This document shows, piece after piece, positions 21,501 through 30,837 of a DNA stretch of 64,000 bases. Origin of the DNA: Romanomermis culicivorax (taxonomy: Eukaryota > Nematoda > Enoplea > Mermithida > Mermithidae); contig CAWUHX010000362.1 of the NCBI GenBank assembly GCA_963922205.1, positions 186,001-250,000 of the forward strand, in the 5' to 3' direction. The translations under genes and the position numbers were made by a program. The notes beneath the pieces were generated by a model. It ran no database searches and was not told the DNA's origin. It saw only the letters and a program-made list of their open reading frames with translations. How positions within the stretch are numbered: position 1 is the stretch's first letter; each line of letters starts with the position of its first letter.

Positions 21501-23420
21501 GAACTGGGTACGGGATTTGGAGCACACCCCCAATATAGGCAGGTCTAAATCAGGTGCATTTTTGTAAGCTTTACCCTGTTCTCCCATTTGCAGATCGGTG
21601 CACAATCACTGTAACCAAAACCCAGTTGCACTAAAGCGGTCTGAGCTCGAGCTCAAGAGAATCTTGAACAAAAAAGCGACTCGATTTGATCTCAAGTTCG
21701 GTATAATTTGAATGTCATCAGGATCATAACGAGCTCAATGTCGAGATCATCCCCAACTCGAGCTGTCGGGTTGCACTAACATTTTCGCATAATTTTCTTA
21801 TCTCTAAAGCAAATAGATATAAAAATGTCTGCAATCCTTAAACTCGAACTCACACCTCAGTAGTAGTTAATCCGGAAGTGAGTATTGTTTGTGCACTGGA
21901 AGAGAATAATTTGGACATTGCGATTAGCTCAAACTCAGGATCAGCAATTTAATTCCGATGTTGAGATTATCCTCATGTTGGGTTAGTGCAACCAATCTCA
22001 GGTTTCTTTGTGGTTCTAAAAATGACTCTAATATGCCTGCCTGACTATTTTTCAGCTGGTGTGAGAGGCAGGAGTTTTGAATTGGTCGGGAGTTAGAATG
22101 CTATTGGTTTACCATTTCTTTACATTTGAAGTCATGTGCATGGAATTTTCATATAGAAAAATTTTACTGCAGTTAATGCCAGGGAATTACAAAATGCACG
22201 ATGCTGCAGAATATACTTTTTCACAGACATGGAGAATTTTTTTGAGAAAGGCTGAAAATCCAATATAAAGAAAGTGAATTTTTTCCAATTTTGACCCAAG
22301 TTCTCAAAAATATAGTCCACTTCTTTTTCTAGCATGGCAAATATCCAAGAAAATATATTCTCCTTTCTTCTGCCCCATCGGGGCATTTTCTAATAAACTA
22401 GTAGCAGTTTATTCATTTTCAAATGAGCCTCGGAAAACAAAATAATCCATAGAAATCGGTGAGCAGTCAATAAACCTGTTACGGTAAACTCGAGAAAAAA
22501 AGATGTCCCTATACGCAGGTTATTCACTGTTTGCATGGACGTCTTGCTGCGCGCAAAGGCTCATTTGGGAAATTAGGACTATAGTTGCGGTAGTAATAGT
22601 AGTTGTAAGTAATAGTAGTAGTAGAAGTAGTAGTAGTTGTGATAGTTGAATTGGTAATAATAATACTATTAGTAGTAATAGTAATAATAGTAGTAGTAGT
22701 ACAATTTTCAATGTACCACTACAGTATTTTTCCTCACTAAAATCTTCAAAGTTACAGCAATACAGTAACTTCTCACCTATTATTGTGCTTCAAACCCGTG
22801 CCTTTATAACTTTGTTGTTGACGATACTGCGGCGGATTGGTCTTGCGGAAAAACCAAGTCGTTAATTCGTCCGTAATATAAGATACCCCCCTATCCGAAC
22901 TGTACACCAACGTCCATCCATTTGCCGACAAATCTTTTAAAATTTTGCATAAAATTTTTTTAAATTTCAAATTTGTGACGAAATTGCATCCGTCTGCGCT
23001 ACTGCTAGCGTCGTCCGATTCTACGGATTTTCCTCGACGGATCAAAAATTTTTCAATTTCGTGATCATCCCGATTTTCTTGATCGTCGACTTTCGTGCAA
23101 GACGATGAACCGATCGATATTTTCCTATTAATTTCCGAAATGACCGCACTTTGACGACTTTGATGGTCAATATTGGAGGTTGATGGCGTAAATCGAATTT
23201 CGAAAGCATTTGAATCTTGAAGATCGCGGCCGCATTGAAAGGAACCGGGTTCGCACAGATCGGCTACGGATTTTTGAACTATATGCAAAACGTGCTTGTC
23301 GGCCAAATGGATTTTCAACCGGTTGGTCGGCTTTTGTCGAAAAATGACCAACGCGAAGCAAGGTTTGGTCAAAAAATTGGCATTCGACGTTTGAGGTAAA
23401 GTTGAACATTTGCTGCCCAT
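8881..23420 (-). CDS. Five-exon gene, protein with four tandem copies of an unnamed domain (714 aa)
   Basis: I joined exons 23420-22777, 16948-16581, 13522-13352, 12786-12542 and 9597-8881 (minus strand). The lengths 644, 368, 171, 245 and 717 sum to 2145, exactly 715 codons with the stop, and every junction keeps phase with a GT donor and an AG acceptor. The protein starts MGSKCS, a possible N-myristoylation signal. Four copies of one domain follow: a 'C-L' strand, a 'L-I' segment, a helix with R..I/V and a W/F-x-x-G motif, an 'EF' or 'EFK' strand, then a long helix ending in GW/GY and an S/C-x-D segment before FF. Copy 1 is in exon 1, copy 2 spans exons 2-3, copy 3 spans exons 4-5, copy 4 is in exon 5. 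I do not recognise a named family; similar unnamed proteins are, as I recall, common in nematodes. No enzyme motif is visible. Earlier 5' exons cannot be excluded. Confidence 0.75.
10374..10611. mobile_element. Harbinger-type MITE, 238 bp, TSD TAA
   Basis: The ends form a long inverted repeat: the left side runs AGGGTCATTTATACTTGCC into 'cggcggaacggaacgg', and the right side is its complement ending ATGGCCCT. It is flanked by TAA at 10371-10373 and 10612-10614. A 3-bp TWA target is typical of PIF/Harbinger. It has no coding capacity. Confidence 0.75.
10620..10870. repeat. Dispersed ~250-bp repeat (copy)
   Basis: Nearly the same sequence recurs at 38215-38462. Weaker copies occur near 26760-26945, 40900-41060, 62480-62690 and 62720-62890. 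Shared blocks include 'ttataaaatgct', 'gaaatactacttgctttcc' and outer 'gactata' ends, so it may be an old MITE. Confidence 0.65.
11446..11646. mobile_element. TIR MITE (family of the 38513-39792 element)
   Basis: The left end GGGGCCGGTTTCATCAGAG and the right end CTTTAATAAAACCGGCAC form an inverted pair around repeats of 'agctgcagctgagct'. CTG is found directly outside both ends, as it is in the larger copy at 38513-39792. Confidence 0.65.
12542..12786 (-). CDS. Exon 4 of the four-domain gene
   Basis: The acceptor AATTAG is weak, but it is placed in the phase needed after exon 3. It encodes the first half of domain copy 3 (RLCLIDCS ... [12 protein letters not shown] ... AWEFK). The donor GTGAGA follows the AAA codon of EFK directly. 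Confidence 0.68.
12905..12990. repeat. Dispersed short repeat with TACTGTAG and TTCAATTTG blocks
   Basis: Read on the minus strand, it holds AAGTTCAATTT, a spacer and TACTGTAG. Related copies lie near 14555-14615, 14885-14945, 25860-25925, 47200-47260, 54390-54470 and 58725-58790, in both directions. Nothing in it codes. Confidence 0.55.
13352..13522 (-). CDS. Exon 3 of the four-domain gene
   Basis: Acceptor TTTTTTCAG, then GGTATAAATATT; joined to exon 2 this gives [11 protein letters not shown] ... DCIFFYRE, the missing end of domain copy 2, followed by an H/K/N-rich linker. Donor AATG|GTACGT. It is too short to stand out as an ORF on its own; the domain match and the phase support it. Confidence 0.7.
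13714..14050. repeat. Dispersed ~330-bp repeat, copy 1
   Basis: It matches 30433-30815 over blocks such as 'cttacagtatgatca', 'cacaatattctataatattc' and 'cttagctattt.ccagctagt'. The size and the TATAAG-like block could fit a solo LTR, but I found no convincing ends. Confidence 0.6.
15203..16329. mobile_element. Large palindromic (foldback) transposon, copy 1, TA target
   Basis: The two halves are inverted copies for nearly their whole length: CGGAATACGAG..., CACTTGAAAAAA, and the inner blocks 'ccaatcaaaagcgttg' and 'aaaacgaagggca'. The left flank is TA (15201-15202); the right flank is TG, probably a mutated TA. A second copy lies at 61111-62297. The reading frames inside are by-products of the palindrome. 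The TA target suggests Tc1/mariner-type mobilisation (inference). Confidence 0.75.
16581..16948 (-). CDS. Exon 2 of the four-domain gene
   Basis: The acceptor is preceded by a pyrimidine run, CCTTTTACAG, and the exon begins CTACCATAG in the phase required by exon 1. It encodes most of domain copy 2 (VCLSINGPN ... [10 protein letters not shown] ... RFEDCG). The donor GTAATT follows GATTGCG, cutting the domain exactly where the GW/GY motif is expected. Confidence 0.75.
17619..18212. mobile_element. Solo LTR, 594 bp, TSD ATTA
   Basis: It starts TGTTGTA and ends TACAACA and is flanked by ATTA at 17615-17618 and 18213-18216. The host transposon resumes across the gap (compare the flanks with 37490-37560 reversed), which proves the insertion boundaries. 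Read on the minus strand it has the features of an LTR, such as AATAAA-like signals. No internal region is present, so it is a product of LTR-LTR recombination. Confidence 0.85.
18480..18793. mobile_element. GC-rich Harbinger-type MITE, 314 bp, TSD TAA
   Basis: The ends AGGCCCTCTCATACTTCACC and its inverse, with one mismatch, are flanked by TAA at 18477-18479 and 18794-18796. The body is built of palindromic 'gcggcgccgcgcgg' blocks, very GC-rich for this window, able to form strong hairpins. Noncoding. Confidence 0.8.
19395..19985 (+). repeat. Tandem satellite, about six ~100-bp units
   Basis: Each unit carries 'gtaaacaagcgtatttt', a G-rich block, 'gggaatt.aatgaatgcg' and 'tcactttacac'. The last block recurs near 19483, 19582, 19680, 19760, 19862 and 19963. 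The units have diverged. Confidence 0.75.
22591..22702 (+). repeat. (TAG)n / (TAA)n imperfect trinucleotide array
   Basis: Runs of TAG, GTA and TAA triplets with interruptions. The apparent leucine-rich frame on the minus strand is only the translation of this array. Confidence 0.85.
22777..23420 (-). CDS. Exon 1 of the four-domain gene
   Basis: ATG at 23420-23418 (MGSKCS...). It encodes domain copy 1, which has a long S/D-rich insertion between its 'FEIRF' strand and the helix leading to '[10 protein letters not shown]'. The donor is AATAG|GTGAGA at 22776, leaving phase 2. An in-frame read-through would meet a stop a few bases later, so the intron is needed. Confidence 0.75.
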
Positions 23421-23858
23421 CGTCGCGCAGGATGGGAAAAAATAAATCGTCTTTGCTTTATTGGATACAGTAACCGGTTATCACCTTATAAATCTAGATT
23501 TTGTCCAATACATAAAACGCGATGATGGCATATTTGAAACTAGTTTCAAAAATCCGCGCCGCGTGATAACGAAAATAAAATTTTTTGGGCTAGAGAGAAA
23601 ATATATTTTTCTTCATAGGCTTGTTTTGCAGACGTAATCAGCAAAAAAGTTCAACAATTAAAATTTTTTCCACTTTTGGGTCACACAGTTGTCGCGTGAT
23701 GTAATAAGAAAGGGATGCGTATGTTGAAAAATATTAGCCTCATCATCAATCATATTTCTGATGTGAAGAAAAAAATTTCGTTTTGCCACACTCTTCTTTT
23801 TCGTCCTGATAAAACTCAAATTAGTAAATTGGGAAACGGATTTCAGTGAGTAAAGAAA
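23421..23858. other. 5' flank of the four-domain gene
   Basis: I see no clear core promoter or further exon. A C/T-rich tract lies just upstream of the ATG on the minus strand, with no AG close enough to call a trans-splice site. Confidence 0.35.
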
Positions 23859-23866
23859 AAAGAAAC

Positions 23867-24897
23867 GGTCTATTCCCAATTCAGCGATTCCTAAGTGAGC
23901 GATTCCCAAATGAGAGAATTCCTATTTGGGCGATTCCAAACGAGCGATAGATAATATAATAACACTTAGTTAAGATTTTCGTTCTTTACCTTATATTTTT
24001 CTTTGTATATATATATATTTTTCCTTCGTTCTGTGTGTTGCAATTTTGTTTCCGTTTATGTAGTTTTTTTAATTTTATCTTTTGTCTCTGCTTTCTTTCA
24101 TTTTCTTTTTTCTTGTCGTCTACTTCTTTCTTTTTTGCTCATGAAACGATACGTCAAAACTTGTCATTTTTAATAAGCATTGCCTCCCATATAATTCTTG
24201 TACAATTCGGCACGCTCTATTACCTATTTAATTATATCTTTGCGATTTTTTCTTGTTTCTTATCTATTTTTCGTTAACTTCTTTATCTTTCTCTCTTTCT
24301 ATTCTCTTGATTCTTTTTTTCTTTTTTCCCTCCTACTTTCTCTATCTGGCTTCTTTCACTTTTTTCATGTTTTCTTTGTCTTTTTCTAATGCTTTTCCAC
24401 CTATTTTCACTTATTTTTGATGCATTTATTTTTGTCGACGTTTCCTTTCTCTTGATGTGTTGTTTCTTCCAAAATTCTTTTCTTCATATTTTTTATGAAG
24501 ATTTTCACACTTACAACGAGGAAAGACTCAAGCATGTCGAAATGTACAGGAATTATACGGAAGAATACTGTTCTAAAATGATAACTTCTAGTGTATTGCA
24601 TCATGAGCAAAAAAAGAAAAAATTAGATGACAAGAAGGTACGAAATGAACGAAATCATTGATAAAAGATGAAAACGTAAAAACATACATAAACGAAAACA
24701 TAAAAAATACACACAGAAAATGAAAGAGAAAAGAAATACATAGAAAGAAAAATATCAGAAAAAGAAGGAAAATATGAAGAAAGTGTTTTTACATTCTCGA
24801 TTGCTCGTTTGGAATTGCCCAATTAGGAATTCGCTCATTTGGGAATTCACTCACTTGGAAATCGCTCACTTGAGAATCACCCACTTGGGAATAGACC
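23867..24897. mobile_element. Tandem-repeat-ended transposon, family B, perfect 8-bp TSD
   Basis: The ends are GGTCTATTCCCAA inverted. The arms (23867-23950 and 24790-24897) are tandem ~15-bp units like 'gcgattcccaaatga' and its inverse. The TSD AAAGAAAC lies at 23859-23866 and 24898-24905. The interior is T/C-rich on the left and A-rich on the right, so the inverted similarity goes beyond the arms. No transposase frame was recognised. Confidence 0.8.
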
Positions 24898-25363
24898 AAA
24901 GAAACATCCAAACAACTATTTAGACTACACAAAACCCCGCTCGAAATCTTTCACTATCACTTCATAAAATCGAAGGTTTGAAACTCTTGAAATTTTGATA
25001 GAAAAACTATAGTCTTTTTCTCTCACGAGCAAGCGTTTCCAAATGGAAATTGCAAAATTGCCCATGCTAGTGTTTCTATATCCCACACCGAAAACAGCAG
25101 TCTTGACCATTTTCCTCATATGGCCTTCTTCACACCGCAAATTGCATGAAGGTGCAAAACATTAGAAAGTTGGCCTATACCCGATCTCAAAAACCAGTGA
25201 AAAGTATTTAAAGCAAAACACGCATTCAATAGATCGATTCGAAATCTACAACAATGCTGATATGATTCATTATCTAGATTCAATAGTTTTCGCAATTTGC
25301 AACTTTGAATTTCTGTAAAGTTTGAAAGGTTTCTTTCGATTTCTATTTCTAATATTTAACTTA

Positions 25364-25518
25364 GCTGTGATAAGTAAAAAATTAACCCCACCTGAAAATC
25401 ACAAAATGGTGTAACTTGATGCTGTAGGGACAAAATGAGTATCATTTTCGTTTCGAGCGCATCAAGTTACACCAAACATGGGATTTTCAGGTAGAGTTGA
25501 TTTTTTACTTATCACAGC
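25364..25518. mobile_element. Small palindromic MITE, ~155 bp
   Basis: The left side CTGTGATAAGTAAAAAATT continuing through 'caaaatggtgtaacttgatg' is mirrored by the right side, which ends TTTTTTACTTATCACAG. About 57 bp of each arm pair. No clear TSD. Confidence 0.7.
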
Positions 25519-27150
25519 CCTCTGTATATGAAGCTAAATAATCTTAGACATTGTCTCTTAAAACCCTCTGGCAACGTAGAATCAGTCCTTCATAGCTCTA
25601 AAATGAGGTATTTTTTTGGTATCCAGCTGGTGTTCCATCAAATTCGACCACTCCATTTATTTTGATATGATCGATGCAGCGACTTCCATGAAAGTAAAAA
25701 TTTTTCGTCGTCAGTGAGCCGCATACATAATGGCCGAAAATTTTCTCCAATAACATGGTTGATAGGTATCGACGCAGTTTCGTCCAAATCGACATTGGAC
25801 AAATATGATGCTTCTCAGTGATTTTGACCTTTCCCACTCTCATGAAGGAATTTACCGTTTTTCTACAGTATAAGGTTCCCCATTAACTGAAAATTTCGTA
25901 CCAAATTGAACATATTTTTTTGACTTTCACTGCGTCTATCATTTTGAATTAAATGCACTATAGTTGCATATTTATATTTTTTCTGGTTTCTTACATCACG
26001 TGTAGGCCAACGTTCTATTTTCATATATTTATGAAAATTCTGGTGTAAAAAAGGTCCAAAGGGAAAACGGTTGGTGTAGCATTATTCCATTTGACGTGGG
26101 CTATCGAATGTACTGCAGCATGGACAGTTTCAGTATTTACACTTGGAAATGCTAGGTCGTCAGAACGCTTCTAAAGACCGAATCATAAACGATAGGCCTG
26201 TGAACGGAAAAACCACAAAAAATAAATCCGCCCTCAAAATCATTCATACAAAGCTTTTACTGTAAGTTTTTTGTTCAAAAAATCCCACGCGACATATGGC
26301 TCAGGAAAAACGCCAAAAATTCGAAATACTTTTGTTTTCCACTCCAAAATATTCCATGTTTTTGTAATTTTCGGCTAAACTAGGTCTCATACAGAAGTGC
26401 AAATTCGCTATTTAGCTCAACAATTTTTGTATCAAAAAGTTCCTAATGAAATTTTGAGTAAATTATTTTGAAGACAGTTTATTTGTGTTTTCATTTGTTG
26501 ATCCAGCAGCCAATATTGCCTTAAATGCTGTCTTGATATCGTAAACTGAACATTCTGCTGGCAAAAAAATCATGTCTTATGATCAAGTTGATCATTTATC
26601 GATGATCAAAAACCGCAGCGATAAATATTCGGACTTACACCTTCCGTTTCGCGGGATTTAATAGCACTGATTTTGATTCCGGCTGACTATTTTTTACTAC
26701 AAAGTCGAAAAATCTTTGTCTTTTATAGAATCAGTGCTTGAAAAATAAAAAGTACCACCCACAAAGTCGTTTACGCATAGTTTTTACTGTAGGAAAATTG
26801 ACTGAAAAAAATTATATGAATTATTTGAGTAGACTCGCAAATTTCCTATTCTGCGCGACATATGGTAAGTAGGAAATCGAAAATATCGAATAGTACTTCC
26901 TTTCCACTCTCAATATTGACAAACATTTGAAAAAATTGATCGTGGTCACTGGTACAAAAATTTCAGTCGATAATTTTCCATGTTCACTTTTTTCTGACTT
27001 TAAAGTTTATCCTCTTCAGCCACTTTGAAACATATCAAAGGATCCAACCCCTCCATTAAAAATCGTTCATTAGAGAGCACAAGCAGCATAAGATGTTCAG
27101 TTAGTTCATCAGAGAAAACACCACAAAAATGCAGTGTCAAAATCCTCCTA
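25519..27150. other. Intergenic, dispersed repeats only
   Basis: Contains copies of the TACTGTAG short repeat (near 25863), of a repeat shared with 32500-32660 and 54470-54640 (25940-26110), and of the ~250-bp repeat (26760-26945). No gene seen. Confidence 0.5.
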
Positions 27151-27158
27151 AAACCAAT

Positions 27159-28419
27159 GGGCCCGTCCCAACACCGCCACCATCCCAACTCCGCCACCGT
27201 CCCAACTCCGCCACTATCGTGTCCCAACACCGCCACCATCCCAACTCCGCCACCGTCCCAACTCCGCCACCGTCCCAACTCCGCCACTGTCCCAACTCCG
27301 CCACTTGTCCTAACTTTCGCAATCTTTCAAAAAGTTTATTTTTTGTAACGCGTTAAACTTAACCCTTAATTGCATGCGGTCGCGACCGAGGTACAATTTT
27401 AGCTGCTGTTCAGTGAATTCTGAATATATTTACTCCCAAGCAAGTGGCTAAATGCTATTGTGACCCGATAATTTGATAAAATACTTCACAGTCATATTTT
27501 TCACAGAAATATTTAGAAGTCCTCTATTTTTCTTATATTATTTAATATACGATACGATTCATCAAAATTCGTATCTCACCGTAATGGGGCTACCCCTTCA
27601 CTTGAACATCTTTGTTTAGCCTCTTGTGTTAGTTTTAAGCCCTCGATTGCACTTTTCGATTTCGGAACACAAACTGGCAAATGTCCAATAAAAGGATCCG
27701 ATATGGATCTTCCATTTCGAACAGTATTTCTCGCCGATCCAGCATTTCCATCTTCAGAGCAGAACATGCACATATAATAATGCGATGTTTCATTGTTTGA
27801 CAAACGTTTAGAACTTTTCTTCCGGGACAGAAAATACAAATCTAGATCATTACGCGCCGCAATTATCACTAAATTACTCTTTAATTCCTGATTCATAAAA
27901 TTTTCAATAGGACCAAAGTCACCCATGATTTGATTACACAAATTCGAATCAATTGACAACAAGAAATGAAAACAGATCCGTATGTTTGTATTTTAATGTG
28001 CAAAGCACACAGTTATTTTGGTAATATGCTAATGAAGTAAATTCCGGTCTCACGCTCGTTGTTCTATTTTTGGTTATTTCGGTAAAATCGTTTGTATAGT
28101 TAAGTACGACTATACAAACGAAGATTATATAGATATACCATGTATTTATTGCTTTAATGATAATATCAGTTTTTGCCATCCTATGAATTAGCAATGTCAT
28201 GTTGTTAAGTAAAAAAAAAACTTTGTTACAAAAAACAAACTTTTTGAAAGATTGCGAAAGTTAGGACAAGAAAGTGGCGGAGTTGGGACAGTGGCGGAGT
28301 TGGGACGGTGGCGGAGTTGGGACGGTGGCGGTGTTGGGACACGATAGTGGCGGAGTTGGGACGGTGGCGGAGATGGGACGGTGGCGGTGTTGGGACGGTG
28401 GCGGAGTTGGGGCACGATC
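27159..28419. mobile_element. Tandem-repeat-ended transposon, family C, perfect 8-bp TSD
   Basis: The arms are ~17-18 bp minisatellites, 'ccaactccgccaccgtc' at 27165-27305 and the inverse at 28270-28415. The TSD AAACCAAT is at 27151-27158 and 28420-28427. A rare variant unit with 'ctatcgtgtcccaac' sits at the equivalent place in both arms, so the arms are copies of each other and not separate expansions. The arms continue inward as inverted 'ctttcgcaatctttcaaaaag' sequence. The interior holds one frame of interest (27576-27962). Confidence 0.82.
27576..27962 (-). CDS. ORF inside family C transposon; possible zinc-finger fragment
   Basis: The frame gives about 128 residues. Near the C-terminal half it has a pattern YYMCMFC ... 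ARNTVRNG ... GHLPVCVP, loosely like a FLYWCH-type finger, a domain linked to Mutator-like transposases (family knowledge). The match is weak and I could not find a catalytic domain. It may be an eroded transposase piece or chance. Confidence 0.3.
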   Translation of the reverse strand: MLSIDSNLCNQIMGDFGPIENFMNQELKSNLVIIAARNDLDLYFLSRKKSSKRLSNNETSHYYMCMFCSEDGNAGSARNTVRNGRSISDPFIGHLPVCVPKSKSAIEGLKLTQEAKQRCSSEGVAPLR

Positions 28420-28427
28420 AAACCAAT

Positions 28428-30410
28428 AGCTTTACCTAAGCTGAATACCGAGCACATGGAAGAAATATTCACAGAATGCAGATTACCAGGGATCTTCATA
28501 ATCTTGCAATGCTGTTGAAAAGAGTGATCATCAACGTGTCTGTTTCATGAAGGAGAAATTTATTGAACAGAATTAACGAGCCTTCCATAATGTTGAATGC
28601 AAGTATTGTTGCGACTTCGCTGAATCGATCATTTGAAAATAAATGGAGTATAGTAAGCTTATTACTGTAGTCAATGGAAAAAATTTCTGTTCACTGAGCG
28701 GCAAACAGAACAGCTGAAAGTTTAACTATTTCAATAACCTGGTTAAATGGTCAAAATCTCTCGAGTCTCAAGTATAGACGCAGTTCTGTCCAAATTGATA
28801 GTTTTTCAACGATTTTTGCCCGTTGTGTCCATTTACTACAAGGTCCCGTTACTCCAAGAATGCTATAAATTTTTAAAATTGCGATAAGATTGATTAAAAT
28901 GATAATTTTGCAGCTAATCATTTTAAAAGCGTTTCAATATGCAAATTTGACTCCACTGTACAATGGCTCGTTCGAATAATTTCTACATTGTGAGTCTAAA
29001 TGGCAGACACGTTTATTCAGACAACAGGGTGTTCAAAAGTTGTTACAGTCTTTTACCAAAAAAAAATTTAATAAAAAGATGAAAATTATTTAACTCATAG
29101 TTAAAGTTCTTCTTTTTAATTTAAATGACCTGTAATGAACATTATACGGTAACTACATGTATAATTATTCTCATTAGCTCTAGCTGACTTTAAAGATACT
29201 TTTTTGACAATTAAAAATTTATTACATAATTATGAGAAAATGCAGAAGGCACTTTTCTGCACCCCAACTTCGGGCGAAAAACTCTTGGGCGCCAGACAGT
29301 TCACCACAGGGTCATTTCGGCATCGATCGTTTCGGCGCCAGCTATTTCAATGCCGACCACTTTGGCGCCGGCTTTTTCGGCGTCAAACTATTTTTCTTAT
29401 TTTTTTCTTCTGTTTTATTTGTTTTCTTTCTTTTTTATCTTTTTTAACCACCATTTTTCTTTGTATTTGTTTTTCTTTTGTTCTTTGTTTTTCTCTTGAT
29501 TTATGTTCATGCTGTTCATTTTTTGTCTTATACTTTACTTTGTATTTGTTTTTTCTTTTTCTGTGTTTTGCTTAAATGTTTGTATAAGTTGTTATGTTGA
29601 AGTACCTACGGGAAATTTTAGCAGATTCATGTAGCATTGTAGGAGTAAGGAGACACCATTTTTTTTTTCAAAAAATTACATTACTTGGAGTAAATTGATT
29701 TATAGGATTACTTGGAGTAACCGGACTCATGGAGTAAGGGGACACACAATCTTTTTGCTTTTCCTTGGACAATATAAATTATGTATCGAATTGAAGCTAC
29801 TTTTTTGGTTTTCGCTGAGTCTTTTATTCCACATTATAGGAGCAACATTCAGGAAATGAAATGCGTAACCTCTAAGTATTTATCAAACTTTTATTCCATC
29901 AATCATCTTTATAAGATTTTGTTTCAATTTAACTTCGAAATAGTGCGAAAGAATTTCTTTTCATAAAAAAGAATAGTCTGGTCTGGTTCGTCTCGCCCAT
30001 ATAATGTCTTTTCTGATGACCTGCGTTTTATGTCACTTTTTCATGACTGTGTCTCAACTACGCATACTAATATATTAATAATGAGTGATCGACTAATGAA
30101 AAAGATGCCGCAAGCAAAAATGATACTTCAAAGTTTATCTATATACACTTAATTTTATCATTTGTGATTTCATACTCATTCATTTATAGAAAAGCTTTTT
30201 GTTGTTTCAGTGAAACCTAATATCTTAAAAACTTCATTTAAAAATGCAGTTTTTTAATATTTGTGAAATTATCATGTACAAAAATACAAAAATATAGTGC
30301 TTTAGTGTTCCTCCCATTGAGTCTTCAAAACTCGAACGCAATCGAAAATGTGTAGGAAGAAACGGATTATTCACAATAGCATCAGAAATAGATTTTGTCT
30401 ACTGTAATAC
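28428..30410. other. Intergenic; one T-rich repeat and a GGCGCC-rich array
   Basis: 29270-29390 has units like 'ttcggcgccagctatttc', which look like one arm of a further tandem-repeat-ended element, followed by T-rich DNA (29390-29580) as in family B. No opposite arm was found. The rest is A/T-rich without a gene. Confidence 0.4.
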
Positions 30411-30432
30411 TTATAGATGAACTATTATTTCT

Positions 30433-30815
30433 GATACATATCTTACAGTATGATCATATAATATGATGTGCAAGTACAAATGATGCATGCCTTATAGTAT
30501 GATCACATAATATGATGCGCAGGTACATTTTATGTACTGCATTGTACCGGAAAGTTCTAGAGGCTTTCACAATATTCTATAATATTCTTCTACATTCTAC
30601 AATGTTCTAGAAAATTCCATAATTTTGTGTGATAGCATATAAGCCGTGTTGTTTTGTATATTCATTCATTTATTTATTGTGCTATTCAGTACTTTGATAT
30701 TGTATGTTGTGTTAGTTAGCTTTAATAAGCTTAGCTATTTACCAGCTAGTGTTCCAGTTGGATATTTACCAATTGTCCCAAGGCTAATCTGTTTTCAACT
30801 TAGTCCAGTACTTCA
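30433..30815. repeat. Dispersed ~330-bp repeat, copy 2
   Basis: Matches 13714-14050, with an extra partial duplication of its left end (two 'cttaYagtatgatca' blocks near 30443 and 30490). Confidence 0.6.
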
Positions 30816-30837
30816 AAAATTTGTTGGAAAAGTCTTA

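Larger units (their letters stand above)
16949..22776 (-). other. Intron 1 of the four-domain gene (5.8 kb) with nested transposons
   Basis: It contains the family A transposon 17021-18913, which itself holds a solo LTR and a GC-rich MITE, a ~100-bp tandem satellite (19395-19985), a region at 20040-22560 with only diffuse A/T-rich sequence and one possible MITE (about 21625-21993, ends 'ttgcactaa' and 'ttagtgcaa'), and a trinucleotide array (22591-22702). Confidence 0.6.

Noticed and set aside
27025-28499. P/T/S-rich and W/G-rich frames over the minisatellite arms
   Set aside because: They translate the 17-18 bp arm repeats and overlap each other on both strands.
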